In this document: one piece after another, positions 46,950 through 59,630 of the stretch
Layout: each line of letters opens with the position of its first letter
Numbering within the stretch: the stretch's first letter is position 1
Assembly (NCBI GenBank): GCA_031472005.1
Contig: PZJY01000011.1
Coordinates: 310,001 to 374,000 of the forward strand
Source: Tetracladium setigerum
Taxonomy: Eukaryota > Ascomycota > Leotiomycetes > Helotiales
Direction: 5' to 3'
Length of the DNA stretch: 64,000 bases
Translations under genes and position numbers: made by a program
The notes under the pieces: model-generated
Seen by the model: only the letters and a program-made list of their open reading frames with translations
Databases searched by the model: none
Told to the model about the DNA's origin: nothing

Positions 46950-48376
46950 ATGTCAGCACCACTTGAGGAGACGACCGGCGTAGTTTCGCCAGAGGAAACA
47001 GCTCCAGCTGCCGTTGCAAATGACCCCGCCAACGTCCCCGCGCTCGAAGTGGACGATAACGACAACGACTCCTCGTATAGTGAGGACGACGCCGTAAGCT
47101 CGACAGCTTCGATTGCCTCGTCTATTCTAAAGTATCGCGAGGAGAACGGCCGAACTTATCATGCCTACAAAGTTGGTAGAACGTCTCTCCTCCTAGTGGG
47201 CAAAGTTAACTTTGTAATCAAAGAATGGAGCCTACATCCTCCCGAATGATGACCGAGAGAACGATAGGCTTGATCTCCAACACGCTCTCTTTGGACTCAC
47301 GCTTGGGAATCAAGCCTTGTTCGGAGCACCCATTCCTAAGGAGCAAACTCTGCATCGAGTTTTGGGTGAGATATGAATTTCACGATAACTCCCCCACCTC
47401 TTATTGCGTTCCGGCAACCTGGCGTTTATTTCCAGTAGAAATCAACTCTGTTACTAGATTTTTACGACCTTCTAACTCCTTCACAGACGTAGGTACTGGC
47501 ACGGGAATCTGGGCCATGGACTTCGGCGATGCCTACCCAGCTTCACAAGTCATCGGCCTTGACCTTTCACCCATCCAGCCGCGTTTCGTGCCACCCAACG
47601 TGTCGTTTGAGATTGACGACCTAGAAGCGGAGTGGACTTTCACGAAGCCCTTTGATTTCATCTTTGAGCGCATGACCGTTAGCGCTTTTGCCGATCCCAA
47701 GAAGTATTTCGAGCGAGCGTATGAAAATCTTGTTCCTGGAGGGTGGGCCGAGTGTTTGGATATTTGCTGGCCGATCTCTTCCGATGATGGGACTTTAAAG
47801 AAGGACTCGGATTTAGCGAAGTGGTAAGTTTTGGATTTTTGTGTCGTGTTGGATGAGACGAAAGGACTGATGGGATGTAATAGGGGTGACTTGATGGATC
47901 AAGGGTATCAAACCCTTGGTCGTTCAGGATACAGTCCTAAGAAGTTCAAGGCCCAAATGGAGGCAGCAGGATTCATCAATGTGAGAGAAGTAGTCTATAA
48001 ATGGCCCACTAATCCGAAATGGCCAAAAGATGAGAAGTTCAAGGAACTCGGTAAGTTTTCACTCATCGTATGAAATCTAGAGTTCATTCAGCCCTTGCTA
48101 ATGCGTCCAATTTGCCAGGCATGTGGACTTCGGCCAACATTATACCGGGTCTCGAAGGATTGAGTCTGGCTATCTTCACCCGTATGCTCGGTTGGACCCC
48201 GGAGGAGGTTCAGGTGTTTTTGCCAAAGGTTCGAAGTGATCTGAAGAACCAAAGCATACATGCCTATTTCCCCATGTGAGTCCTTTCAATTGCACAATAG
48301 TTAGTTTAAAGCTAAACCTCTTGCGTGCAGTTACAACGTATATGGTCAAAAGCCAGTTTCTGCACCCACCGAGTAA
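46950..48376 (+). CDS. LaeA-like SAM-dependent methyltransferase
   Basis: Six exons, 46950-47171, 47224-47365, 47487-47823, 47884-48050, 48119-48275 and 48331-48376, agree in phase and give 356 aa. The N-terminus is acidic and disordered. The typical start of this fungal family, SILKYREENGRTYHAYK then NGAYILPNDDREN, follows at about 60-87. SAM motif I reads DVGTGTGIWAMDFGD, and later blocks are VIGLDLSPIQPRFVPPN, FIFERMTVSAFADPK and NLVPGGWAECLD. The end IYNVYGQKPVSAPTE is family-typical. Members resemble LaeA, a nuclear regulator of secondary metabolism, but most paralogues act elsewhere or are uncharacterised. The first intron uses the rare donor GTTGGT. The gene is divergent from the Zn2Cys6 regulator. 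Confidence 0.93.
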
Positions 48377-49962
48377 GGAAACACAGATAGGTCTTGCTAG
48401 CAAGAAGTATATAAGCCTTCCTGGGTTGGTGCCTGGGTATATGGGAAACAAGCTCCAGAGAAATGTTCAACAGCAGGGTAAGTAAAGTTACTGAATCTGA
48501 ACATTTAGCAATAGACTGTTTATGAGTATTTCGATCAGAGCTAGCCAGAATTTTATCCATGATCCTAGCCCACAGCTTTCTATAAAATCTACACGGACAC
48601 GATCACTCATCCGTCAAGCAAGGTAGAACGGTAATCCCCACACGTCTCTCCGTCCCCGTTATCTGTCAGTGTAAAAAAAAGATTAGATTAAATTATATCA
48701 TGGAGCGTTAATCAAATTTAATCAAGTCAAAAAGCCCATGAATCAAATCAAGGATAATTGATTGTGATCCGATAAATTTTTGGTTATAATCGAATTAATC
48801 AGGTTGACCTATCCTTATCAATCATATCAAATCAAAACATAGTTGATTTGATATAAGTTCTAGTCTGATTATTTGATCAATTTGTGACTACACTGCCCTA
48901 TCTCAAGAGCTCACCTCCGCCCTCTTAAATATTCCATTCGGCTTCTTAACCCCTAAAAAATCTTATGTCTTCATTATATACGCTAAAATATTCCTTCTAG
49001 AGCACACTTTGAATCCTCTAAAAGCTTGGAGCTATGTATTACTCACTGATGAGTTGGAGTTTTTCTGTGGCGTGGAACGGGAGTGAAGCAGTGAATTTGA
49101 TTTTTGGAGTAGTTCTAGTTTTGAAATGTTGATGACGGCCGACTAGAGACCAAATTTGTCTAGATAAACAAGTCAAGGGGGCGGTATTGTTTATAATAAG
49201 AAGTCAAATTTGGCCTGTGTGGGAGTGAAATTGTTGATTTCCATAATGACAAGCAAAAGTACACGGCCTTTCTTTAATGTCATAAAAAGGAATGGATAAT
49301 TACATAGTCTTGAGGGAAGTACTGGAACATTCTACCGCTAGTATAAGAGTGTTGACTGTGTCTAGATTATCGATGGCTGCTTGCTGTCTGATCTGCCCAC
49401 GCTTCTTTCCAGTACACTTTTTTCTTCCATGAGCTACCGAGTAATCCTGGAAAGGGTTACTTACGTCTTCAAAGGCTCAGTACTTTTATCACGTTTTCTC
49501 TAAATCAGTTAGTTTTCTTCATTTCATATTCATTTTTTATTTTCACTATTCTACCTATTTACCACCAACACACACAAACACACATCGCTACCATCATCAC
49601 ACGAAAAACAAATTAGAAAAAAAACTTTGCTCTTTCATTTCAATATGGTATGATTCTATGTAACTCTCTCCCTCAACAACCCCACCAACGCCACGCCATG
49701 CTCCCAAAGAAAAAACATCAAAAAAAAGAGCCACCGCCATAACAATTTCATCCGCCAATAATATAGTGATACAAAATGAGTTACAAAAAAAACCCCTTCC
49801 CTCTTTCAAGCAGAGGAAAAGGAAAACGTACCATATCCAGGAAACTCAAAGACAAGATTCTCATGCCCAAGGATTTTTTTCCCAAAAACATCATCTGATA
49901 TGAAATGACATGAATGACAAATGAAAAGCAAAAGAAAGAGATAAGGGCAGGTGGATAACCGA
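48377..49962. other. A+T-rich intergenic region
   Basis: This is a spacer between two genes whose 3' ends face each other. It contains the A+T-rich repeat listed next. From about 49500 on it is the likely 3' flank of the Ca2+-ATPase gene, with A-runs. No coding region is supported. Confidence 0.5.
48665..48885. repeat. AATCAAAT-rich degenerate repeat with perfect hairpin
   Basis: About 220 bp are built from variants of AATCAAAT and ATTTGATT on both strands. Inside, 48824-48835 (ATATCAAATCAA) and 48843-48854 (TTGATTTGATAT) are exact inverse complements around a 7-nt loop. It looks like a small relic repeat or MITE-like element, but flanking target duplications were not established. Confidence 0.55.
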
Positions 49963-52900
49963 TTAGACCCTGTTCGAAGCATCCTTCTCATTATACTTCT
50001 CATTCTCACCACCGACAATGATCTCAGGCACGCTGATATCACTACCAGTACCGCTTCTCTCGCGTTGCGTCATGCTGTCGTCCCCGGCAGACTGTTGTTG
50101 AGACTCCTCAGTAGCATCGGTAGAATCCTCCTTCTTCTTCTTGATACTCGGAAGCTTAGCCCACATTCTCGAGAAAGTGCGCTTGAAAGCTCTGAAGACA
50201 GTGCGAATGGGCGAGCCAAAGATGTGTGCAATGCGTGCGAAGTAAGCGTCGGGGAAGAGACGGATGAGCACGGCCATGGGGAGGGAGAGCGAGGCGAGAA
50301 CGAGACAGATGGCCCATTGGACACCATCGATAGGGGTGATGCTGAAAGCGCGACCGCCGACGAAGACGATAGCCACCTGGGCGCCGACCATGATGCAGTT
50401 GATTCCGATGAAAAAGTAGTTGCGTTGCAGACCCTCGAAGATATTGAATTTGTTATCGAGACGACGGTTGTTGAACTCGTTGAAGATTTGCATCCAGACG
50501 AAGGTGTTGAAGACCATGGTGTCGAGTTCCAACTTCTTAGTTGGGTTGCTGACATCGTAACCAAGGATTTGCTCGCCGGCGAAATAGAGGATGAATGTTA
50601 CGACGAGTTGGAAGATGGCTTGGCCGATGATCATCTTCCACATGTTCATGGTGATGAGGGGAACCTTTTTGCCCTTTGGTCCTCGATTGAGGATTTCAGG
50701 GGTTGGAGGGTCGGTGGCGAGGGCGAGGGCGGCGAAGGTGTCCATGATGAGGTTGACCCAGAGAAGTTGGACGGCTGTGAGGACTGCGTGCATGTCTGGG
50801 TTGGAGACGGCCGAAACGAAGGTTAGGAGGACAGCAGTGATGTTGACTGTGATTTGGAACTGTGGGTATTGGTTAGCTGTGTTTACGTGTAAAAATAGCT
50901 GGAGCATAAACTTACTTGAAGGAACTTGGCCACGGCATCATTGACTGCACGACCCCACATGAGAGCCTTTACAATGGAAGCAAAGTTATCATCCATAAGA
51001 ACGATAGAGGAAGCCTCTTTGGCGACCTCAGTGCCTGCAATACCCATGGAGAAACCAACATCGGCAGCCTTGAGAGCTGGTCCATCGTTGGTTCCATCAC
51101 CAGTAACAGCGACGGTCTCATCGAGAGCCTTGAGCTTTTGAACGAGGATTTGCTTGTCGGTTGGAGACGAGCGAGCAAGAACGGCGAGGTGGGGAAGAAT
51201 GCGGAGAAATTCTTCCTCGGAGAGCTTGCGGAACACAGGACCTTCCATGACAATGTCGTCCTCGCTGGTGAGGATACCACAGTCGGCAGCAATAGCACGA
51301 GCAGTCTCAATGTTATCACCAGTTACCATGCGGACCTTGACACCTGCCAGTTGACATTTCTTGACGGCTTCTGGAACACCATCACGGACTGGGTCCATGA
51401 TACCGACAACACCGTCGAGAATCAGATCTTGAAGAACAGGCTCGAATTCAGCAGAGTGGGGATCGGCAGATGTCTGAGTGCCAGCTGGAGGCCAGGATGG
51501 GAAATCTCTGTAGACCAAGGCGATTGTGCGGAGAGACTTTTGGGCGTAGGTAGAAATCATTGCGAGGGTCTCCTCTCGGATAGCCTCAGTCAATTCGGAA
51601 ACTTCTCCAGTCTTCAAGTCGGAGATGGAAGTACATTGTCGAAGAACGATCTCAGAAGCACCCTTGACAAACAGACGATAACCACCCTTAGGAAGCTTGA
51701 TGACGGCACCCATACACTTCTTTGCAGAGTCGAAGGGGAAGATTTGAGCAACATCTGCGGACGAGCGTTCGTGTGATAAAGAGCCCATTCCCAAATGAAT
51801 CTTGGCAAATTCGAGAAGAGCGACTTCAGTCTTGGAACCGATGAATGCTTCATCTGCATTGTCTGGGCTCTCAAAGGCGGTAGAGTTGATAGCGATCGAC
51901 TGGATGAGAATCTGCTTGCGCTCGCTGGGGATGGTCTGAGCGAATGGTGCGATTTCGTTGTTCTCGAAATTGTCCTTTCCATTGAATGTACCGGCCACGA
52001 CTGTCATGCGATTTGTGGTCAAAGTACCAGTCTTATCAGAGCAAATCGTGGTGGCATTTCCCATGACCTCACATGACTTCAAAACTCTGACCAAGTTGTT
52101 TTCCTTGAGAAGTCGTGTAGTGGCGAAGGCGAGAGCTAAGGTAACAGCGAGAGGGAGACCTTCTGGCACAGCCACCACAATGACGGTGATTGCCACAATC
52201 AGAATATCTGTGAATTGAGATGCCTTTTTCGCTGGAGTGTTTGGGTTGTTGGAGAGACCCCGAGGAAGCGGAAGAGGAGGACGAAGAACAGAAGAGCTGC
52301 AGCGCTGGCACCGAGTTTGGCGATGGCTGTGGCCAGACCGTCAAGCTTCTTTTGAAGAGGTGTAACTTCGGGATCAGTTCGCATGGACATCATGATCTTT
52401 CCGAAACTCGAGTATTCGCCGACAGAGGTGACGAGATAGGTACCGACACCCTCCAAAACCTTAGCTCCAGAAATGATAAATGGATCGAGATCCTTCTGTT
52501 CAGCGTGACCGTTCTCCAAGAGTCGCATAACCTGCTCAGCACCAGTCTTCTTGATTTGATCGGATTCTCCAGTAGCCGAGGATTCGTCGCATTTGAGATT
52601 GTGGCCGCTGATGAAGATACCGTCGACAGGAATCATGTCTCCGGGTTCAAGGTGGACCACATCTCCAACCAAGATATCGTGAACGTTGAGCATAAATGAC
52701 TTTCCAGATCGAACAACCTTGACCTCACGGTCATCCTTCTTCGCGTTGAGCTTGACGAAAGCACGCTCCTTCTGCCAATCATTCAAACTTCCTACTAGAA
52801 CAACTATAACGATTGCAACAGTGATTGCGACACCTTCTATCCAGTCCACGGGTTCGGGCTCTCCAGGCTCCCGGTGGGCTCCAAATGTTTCGTACAGACC

Positions 52901-53651
52901 AAGTGCCAAACTGATGGCAGCAGCACCACTCAACAGTAATAGCACTTTATCTTGATATGCCATCCACATCAACTTCCATAATGGCGTAGCCTTTTTCTGT
53001 GGAATAACATTTTCGCCAAACACTCTCTTGCGGTCATAAAAGTTGTCGATGTGCTTTTCCGAGACGTGTTTGCTGGAATCTCTCGCCAGAACTGGGCGGG
53101 GTTGTGTTGACTGATTTTTAAAGTCGCGGGCCTTTTTCCTGTATCCCACAGCTTCTTCAAATGAAACTGTTCCTTCTAAATCTCCCTCGTCAATGCTGAG
53201 TCCAGAGTCGATATCCGTCCTCAAACCATATTCAATACCCGGCAGGCCACCCAGCGCAATAAAGGCCTGGACCGATTTCGGATTTAATAATTTGTTCAAT
53301 TGACCGGGGCTGTATGCAAACGAGTTCTTTTCAACTTGGAAATCCTTCTCTGTGCCAGGGTCGGGATGTAAGGCTTCTTCGGTGTTGTCGAAGGTAATTG
53401 TTGATGCGCTGCTCATTCCACCTGGAGTGGTTGGCAGACTTAATAACGAGGAGCCCGAGACGGCGGAAGCTGATCTCGAGTGTCGGGTAGTGGAAGGGGA
53501 GATTTCATTATCGGAATTATCCTTTGTGCGCGCAAGTTAGCAAGAGTAATGGCAGATGTGAAGCGAAAGGAAAGCGACGTAGGTCGAAGTAGTTGCGACT
53601 TACTGAGGTTTGAACCTGCAATTTGGGAACAGACAACATATTTTCAGGCAT
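49963..53651 (-). CDS. PMC1: PMC1-type vacuolar P-type Ca2+-ATPase, frame-shifted once
   Basis: Exons are 53651-53604 (MPENMLSVPKLQVQTS), 53521-50916 and 50859-49963, with introns of 82 and 56 bp. The total is about 1,183 aa, like yeast Pmc1. Motifs in order are TGES near residue 340, PEGLPLAVTLALAF near 445, the phosphorylation site CSDKTGTLT near 490, KGASEIVL and TGDGTNDGPALK. Then come the last helices, starting with QLLWVNLIMDTFAALALATD. It pumps Ca2+ into the vacuole. The first short exon was chosen because its splice restores an acidic, Ser-rich N-terminus in phase. Between 52280 and 52200 the frame shifts by one missing base (near CTTCCTCGGGG, about 52257-52267). Beyond it the text continues as LSNNPNTPAKKASQFTDIL and meets the PEGLPL helix. 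No splice site is present there. Confidence 0.93.
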
Positions 53652-56600
53652 TTTGAAAATAGGTATTATAAACTTCTCATGCGACGACGAGTGTGTAGTG
53701 CAAAACACAAGGTAAACAACCGTAAACTAAGTCGTGGGAGGTTGTGTTATGTAGGTTGTGTTGACGTCTTGTGCACGAGGTTGTTTGGTATGAAGGAGGC
53801 AGACTGGGAGCGAGGCTCTGGGATGGGATATATCCTTTCAGCCAGGGCGCAGCAAGCGGTAGCAAGGCGGTAAGATGCCGCTTTTGCAGATTGGCAAAGT
53901 CGCACAGTTACGCAAACGACCGCCGCTAGACGAGAGTTTGGCTGAATGATCTGTGTACCTGGAAGAGACTTGTTGACAGCCTGGGGAGTAGTTGTTAGTG
54001 GTGGAGGCGACCGAGGTGGTTGAAGGGAAATCAACCTTTGCGCAGCAACAACAAGGAAAAGAGCCAGGCCAAACAACGACATCAACAACAACCAAAAATC
54101 CAGAACTCCGTAATAACAGACTCACTCCACCCCCCTTTCGCAACGACCTGGAATCAAATTGATGCTGATCTCCGTCCAAGACCGCAGGTGCGTAAGTGGC
54201 TCCCCGGAGACACTCCGCAAAACATCTTGGGTTGTCGCTTACAGCCTTGGAGGCTCGAAACGGGTGGCCAACAGGTCGAAAGGGGCAGCTCTGAAAACAG
54301 AGGATTTGACATTAGACGCCCATACGAAAACACGAGGAAGGAAAGCCATTGGATACGCTATTTCGAAGCTGTGACAGAGGACAGTAGAACATCTCAGGTG
54401 TCGCGGCTTTTTTCAGCAGCTCCTGTTTTGAGGCGAAACTTCAGGTCACCCTCCTCCACTACTCTCTTCCATAGCCACGAGTGACGAGCGTGTAGTCAAC
54501 CTCGACTCATAGGCTCCTGCTTCGCAAGAAGGACGTACTCCTGGGAGTGTTCAGCGGCTCCGGGTTCATAAAGAACGCTGCGCCCAAACTCTAGCGACGT
54601 AAAGCGACTTCCTCCTGGCCACATCCATCGTCTCTTCCCTCTTTCTCTCGGTTTCCCTCGCATCCAGCCAGCAGTCAGGTCGAGTGCAGTCAAGACTCAA
54701 GTCTCAAGACTACAGGGTCGCATCAATCAATATCGATGATGATGATGATGCTCGATGATGCTGTTGTTGCAGATGCCGATATCACATGGGGCATCTCCGT
54801 TGTCGAGATTCGATCATTCAAGAGAGAGAGAAACAAGACTTTGCGCCGAGATTTGAGCTCCCGATTCCCAACCCAAGGCTGGGCAAGTTGTGCATCTCAC
54901 AAGTGACCAGCAACTACTAACTACAAAGTACACACCACAACACACAACGATCAAGAGAATCAAATTTCTTATTCTTCCAGAAGAAATCCTCGATCTTGCA
55001 GAGTCATGACGGAGAATGACCTTCGCCACCTGCAAAAACGGAGGCATCGCGAGGGATTAGATCTTGCTTTCCAAGTCTTGGAACCCTCTTGGGACATCTT
55101 GGGACATCTTGGCCTCACACGGATGGGCAAGTTGGCAACTCGCTGCACCCAGGTGGATAGTGGATACATACTCCGTCCTCATTGCCTGAGGGAGGAACTC
55201 AGGGATCATGGCTGGATGGATCCCTCCAGGGTTGCGATCGAGCGGACCACGAAAATTTGACGGGAATCGCCCACTTTGCCCTTGAGAAGTGGAAACTTGT
55301 GGAATGCAGTAGTGGATCAAGGCATTGCGGAGTCCAAGTCCGTGTTCCAAGCACTCATGCTCCTTGACGGACTGAGTCCGCACCTCTGCACCACAAAAAA
55401 AAACTCATACAACACCACTTTTCGTGAGCGGACTTGTGTATCATGAGCATGCGCGAAATCGAATGATATAAACATCGCGAAAGTTCGCTATATTATTGCA
55501 TTTTTAAAAGACGCAAAAGGTATGAGGTGAATGGGAGTGACCCAGGAACACGGTGGACTAGTGCAACGATCGACCCGCAGCAGAATTGGCAAGAATATTG
55601 GCTTTTTCCGTCGGTACTTTTTTCTCTTGGTGTCTTGTGTGCTGGCGGCTGCATTGCAGCAGTATCCCACTTTTCTCAACGTCCAAGGAAATCCGGGGTA
55701 TGAGAACAACAGACGTGGGGGGCAAAATGATTTTCAACGGAAGGAAAAAGAGAAGATTTTGAAAAATATGGAGAATATGGAAGGGGGCTTTTGAAAAGGG
55801 AAATGGGTGAGGTTGATGAGTATCGCGTTGTAAAATTTCTATATGCGAATAATGTGGTTGTGAAGTTTCATGACCTTTCAATACCGCATCATAGCCCTCG
55901 TGGACTGGATCTGGTACTGTATATATCGATTGTTGCATTTCTTGCTCTATTTACAAATCTTTAACAGGTCACATTAAGAAATAAGAACGTATACTGTTCG
56001 ACTAGCCATCGAATTGACGTAGCTCGTCGAAGATTTTGTATAAGTTCTAAATCAAGATATATTGTTCAGTCTCTTCTATCTTGTCATCACATCATATCAC
56101 ATAGCACAATAGAAATTTAATACGTAGTCATCTGTCTATTATTCTCCAATACAAATCATACCTGTTTGATTCTGCGGTACTGATCAGAATACTCAACTTG
56201 CAGCTTGCTTTCCCAATCCAATTAGCCTCCTATACTCATCATCTCCATTATCCCCACACAACATTTCTCTATCAATCCAAATTCCAATCTCACTACTCCT
56301 TACAAACCAAAATACCGAGTGTCGTATCATATCGTATGGGCGTCAATCGCCATTACTTCGGCCAAAAGGCGAGGCTGAGCACTGCAACACGTACTCGGTC
56401 CTAAGTATACCCAGTGTAGCCTACGTGTAGCCTAAGTGTGGTGTAGTAGTGTAGGCTCAATAGCAACCTCGAGGCACACAATAATACAATACAGTATAGT
56501 ATCAATCAACCCAGACGCCTGGAATCACCTTGTAGATGCTCACATGAAAATTACAATTTGCCATACGGACTGACAGAGTACGCAAGAGGTAGAAGGCTAT

Positions 56601-58661
56601 GCAACTTCATTAACCTCCCAATAGGTACCTAACATTCATTCCTCCGTACCGGAACCCGAAATAATAGCCAAAACTGACAAAGATTTACACATGAAAAACG
56701 TCCACCTTTCGGCATAGTATAATACAATACCTGTAATACTGTGAAGGATATGGCGAGGTTCTCACCCTCGCCTCTCGCCCCAGATCTACAAATGGGTAAT
56801 AGACGACTCAAACCTGTGGCGCAGTCGCACTACTGTGGCTGAAAATCTCTGTCAGGGACGACGCTTGCCTTGCCTTGGCGTTTTCGTTTTTGCCGGCTGA
56901 GGCAGAGGGAAAAGCAGCGATGGGTTGGAATCACCGAGGTTTTGGGGATTTCACCGAGTATGAAATGTATGATAGATAGTGGTTGCGGTTTTGGATCTGG
57001 AAGGGTGTTTGATATGCTGCGGATTTTTTTGAGGTTGAGTTCGAGGTTAGCAGGGCAGGTTGGGTGGTTTGGTAGGTTGATTTTTAGATACTGTACAGTA
57101 CCTTGCCTAAGGTTGTGGGTTAGGTTAGGTAAGGTCATGTGATTGATTGATCTACTAGATTGTTCTACTGTAGTACTTACAGTACCACACATGCCTGACT
57201 GATCGACAGGTTCAGGTCTCACAAGATCTGCGGTGGCAAATGGGCAATAATACATCACGAGTACCCGAATTACTTTATCCGAACCGATGGTAAACGAGAA
57301 AGGAGGTTTCAATAAAGAGTTGGTAAGACAGGAAGTTTGAGGACAAAAGTGGCTGAGCAGTCAGCGAAAGGGTCACAAGTTGGGAAAGAGAAATATGTTG
57401 AGGAGTTTGCCACTTTTTGCTCTTGTTTTCTTGGATAAGTTGGACTATATGGGATTTGAGGGGAGTAAGTGAGTGAGTGAGTGAGCGGGCAAGTAGAAGT
57501 ATTGTTATTGTACAATAGGGACAGTATCATGCTTGCTTGGAGGGTTGTGAGGCAAACCGTAGATGAAGGAAAATGTAAACCGTGTCAGGGGAGAAGTCGA
57601 AATATAGAATCTGCACTTATTCTCTATCAAGTCGATACTTTTCTAAATTTGATGTGAAATGAAAGCAAAATGAAAGGGATCTGATCTAGTCTTGTCTTCA
57701 CAAGTTGGGTGTCGATCGGTTGAAGCGGATTGAGAATCAAGAGATCTCCAAGGAGAAAGGACCTTTGACAAGAAACGCAGTTAGATCTTGGAGGGAAAGC
57801 TTTATTTGACGTTGGCTTTTTGCAATATTTACTTACTTTTGTTTACAGGAGTTTGGAAAGTAGAGTAAAGTGATGTTGGAGGTTTTGATGAGGTTGGGTT
57901 CGAAGTTGGTCGCTTATGGCGAGATGAACAGACAGTGAGGGATGGCCAACTGAAGTTATCACAGTCGAAAATTCGATACGATGATACTGTTCTGCTTCTC
58001 CTAGAGCAAGATACTGCTCATACGGATTGTACAACTCAAGGAGAGATATCTGGTTAGTGTTCAACACCTCACGTGCTACATGGCTGTCTTTATCCTAGCG
58101 CAACTTGGCGGAACTGACTGCTTCAATTCTCACGATCCCGAGTCTTTGCACTTCACACGTCTCATTCTTTCGACAACATATTTTACCAACACCAAGTTGC
58201 AACCCTTTCGTACTTGAAGTATCAACTGTACCGAAAACCTTGCTTTCGGTGAGCGATGTAAATAAGATTCTTTCCTCCCTATATGTCCTCGCGATATATG
58301 TGTAGGTAGCGCCTCATCTCACCGGCCGGTCTGAAGTGCACATGAGCAGCCCATAATGCTCTTCTATGAAGATCTGTTATCTTCGGCCTGAATTTCAGCA
58401 CATCTTCGCCCAATTTCATAGGTTCAACCATGTTTTTGGCGTCGCGATACTTTGAGGCAGACAAGGCATTGCGGCCGAGCATTGCAGCCTTGCGAGCGAT
58501 GACAACCACTGCTAATGCGTGTTGCCCTTTCTCACCTCACATCTCATATTTATTGTCCATGTTCCCCACGTTGCTATTTGCCCGTCTTGTGCTTCATCAC
58601 ATCATTCTGCAAATCACAACTCTCATCATCTGTGTCCACTACCATCACAGCATCTAACAAT
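53652..58661. other. long intergenic region, no supportable gene
   Basis: 5 kb upstream of the Ca2+-ATPase gene. It has a (GAT)n tract at about 54735-54750 and a short tandem cttgggacat duplication at about 55088-55109. Several open frames of 80-160 codons exist, but none has a recognisable domain or consistent splicing. A conserved small or lineage-specific gene could be missed here. Confidence 0.45.
54734..54750. repeat. GAT trinucleotide microsatellite
   Basis: Five uninterrupted GAT units, followed by a further short gatgatgctg stretch. Confidence 0.8.
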
Positions 58662-59630
58662 ATGGACTTCTTCAACCGCCGCCTACGAAACTCGGCGTCT
58701 GCAGAGCCGCCTATCAAATCCGAGGCTGGCCAGGCTGAGTTTCTTGAACAACAACGACAACACCATCAAGAAGAAGAAGAAGAAGAAAAGAGTCGCATCT
58801 CCTCACGCCCCGGAAAATTCGCACGACTCTCCGACTTCGTCCAACCAGAAGCCAATCAGCCCCCGGCAGGTTCTTCTTCTCCTGTCACCCACAAGCCCAT
58901 CGAGTCTCATCGAATCTTCGTCCCCCATATCATCCATATCGAAGATCGTGACCGCCAGTCTACTATCCATGATCGAATCATGCTTGTCATCCGCACCAAC
59001 AATTCTTCACTCACCTGTCTAGGGTTTTGTATTCACGAAGATGTGGATGTGATCAATGAAGAGCACTGTCTAGATCACGCCAAACTTAGCACCGAAATGC
59101 AAATGGGCATAGGAAATACCGCGCACCCCAATGACATGGAGGTTGCACCCGAGTACTTCCAACTCTTCGTCTCCTTAGAGTTTGATGGATACGCCCGACG
59201 ACCTTCCAAGGTGGTGTATCTCAATCTGAGAGAAACATGGACAATCGAGCGTACTGGATCTTACAAAGCTGCCATTTTGGGCAGAGCGGACCCAAGGCAC
59301 TGGGAAGACGCGAGGAGGAAGATAGTTGAAGTTTATGCATCGACAGTGGGCGATATCGACAGGAGGAGGCCACTGATTGACAAGAATCCAGCGCTCACAC
59401 CTGTGTCTGTGCCAGCACCTCTAGGTACCGAACCCGGACTCCATATCATACCCGAGCCTTCGGTAGAGAAAAGAACGAAAGAGAGGGGAAAAGTAAAAGC
59501 TGGAAAAGAGAGGGGGAAAGTGAAGGAAAGCGTGAAAAAAAAGAAAAGAAAACGAGATCCAGACGATGAGGGGACAACTGAGGAAGAAGAGACTGCTGCG
59601 AAGAGGAGGAGACGACATGACTTGACATGA
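58662..59630 (+). CDS. hypothetical basic protein, possibly DUF6590-like
   Basis: A single exon from MDFFNRRLRNSASAEPP gives 322 aa. An upstream in-frame Met at 58515 is less likely because the extra part is leader-like. Residues about 38-48 hold an E-rich run. Residues about 85-215 look folded: RIFVPHIIHIEDRD, RIMLVIRTNNSSLTCLGF, LDHAKLSTEM and EYFQLFVSLEFDG. The order loosely recalls the fungal DUF6590 domain, but I am not sure. The last 70 residues are Lys/Arg/Glu-rich with KKKKRKRDPDD and AKRRRRHD, probable nuclear signals. No neighbour gives a clue to its role. Confidence 0.6.
   Translation: MDFFNRRLRNSASAEPPIKSEAGQAEFLEQQRQHHQEEEEEEKSRISSRPGKFARLSDFVQPEANQPPAGSSSPVTHKPIESHRIFVPHIIHIEDRDRQSTIHDRIMLVIRTNNSSLTCLGFCIHEDVDVINEEHCLDHAKLSTEMQMGIGNTAHPNDMEVAPEYFQLFVSLEFDGYARRPSKVVYLNLRETWTIERTGSYKAAILGRADPRHWEDARRKIVEVYASTVGDIDRRRPLIDKNPALTPVSVPAPLGTEPGLHIIPEPSVEKRTKERGKVKAGKERGKVKESVKKKKRKRDPDDEGTTEEEETAAKRRRRHDLT

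Noticed and set aside
49951..51776. Long plus-strand frames opposite the Ca2+-ATPase
   Set aside because: Mirror frames of a strongly coding minus-strand gene; acidic/His-rich translations are antisense artefacts.
54020..54484. 154-codon open frame on the plus strand
   Set aside because: No recognisable domain; codon pattern and composition look non-coding, and it lies in the upstream region of the Ca2+-ATPase gene.
58279..58509. 76-codon minus-strand frame
   Set aside because: Plausible-looking but short, overlaps the upstream region of the 58662 gene, with no supporting motif.
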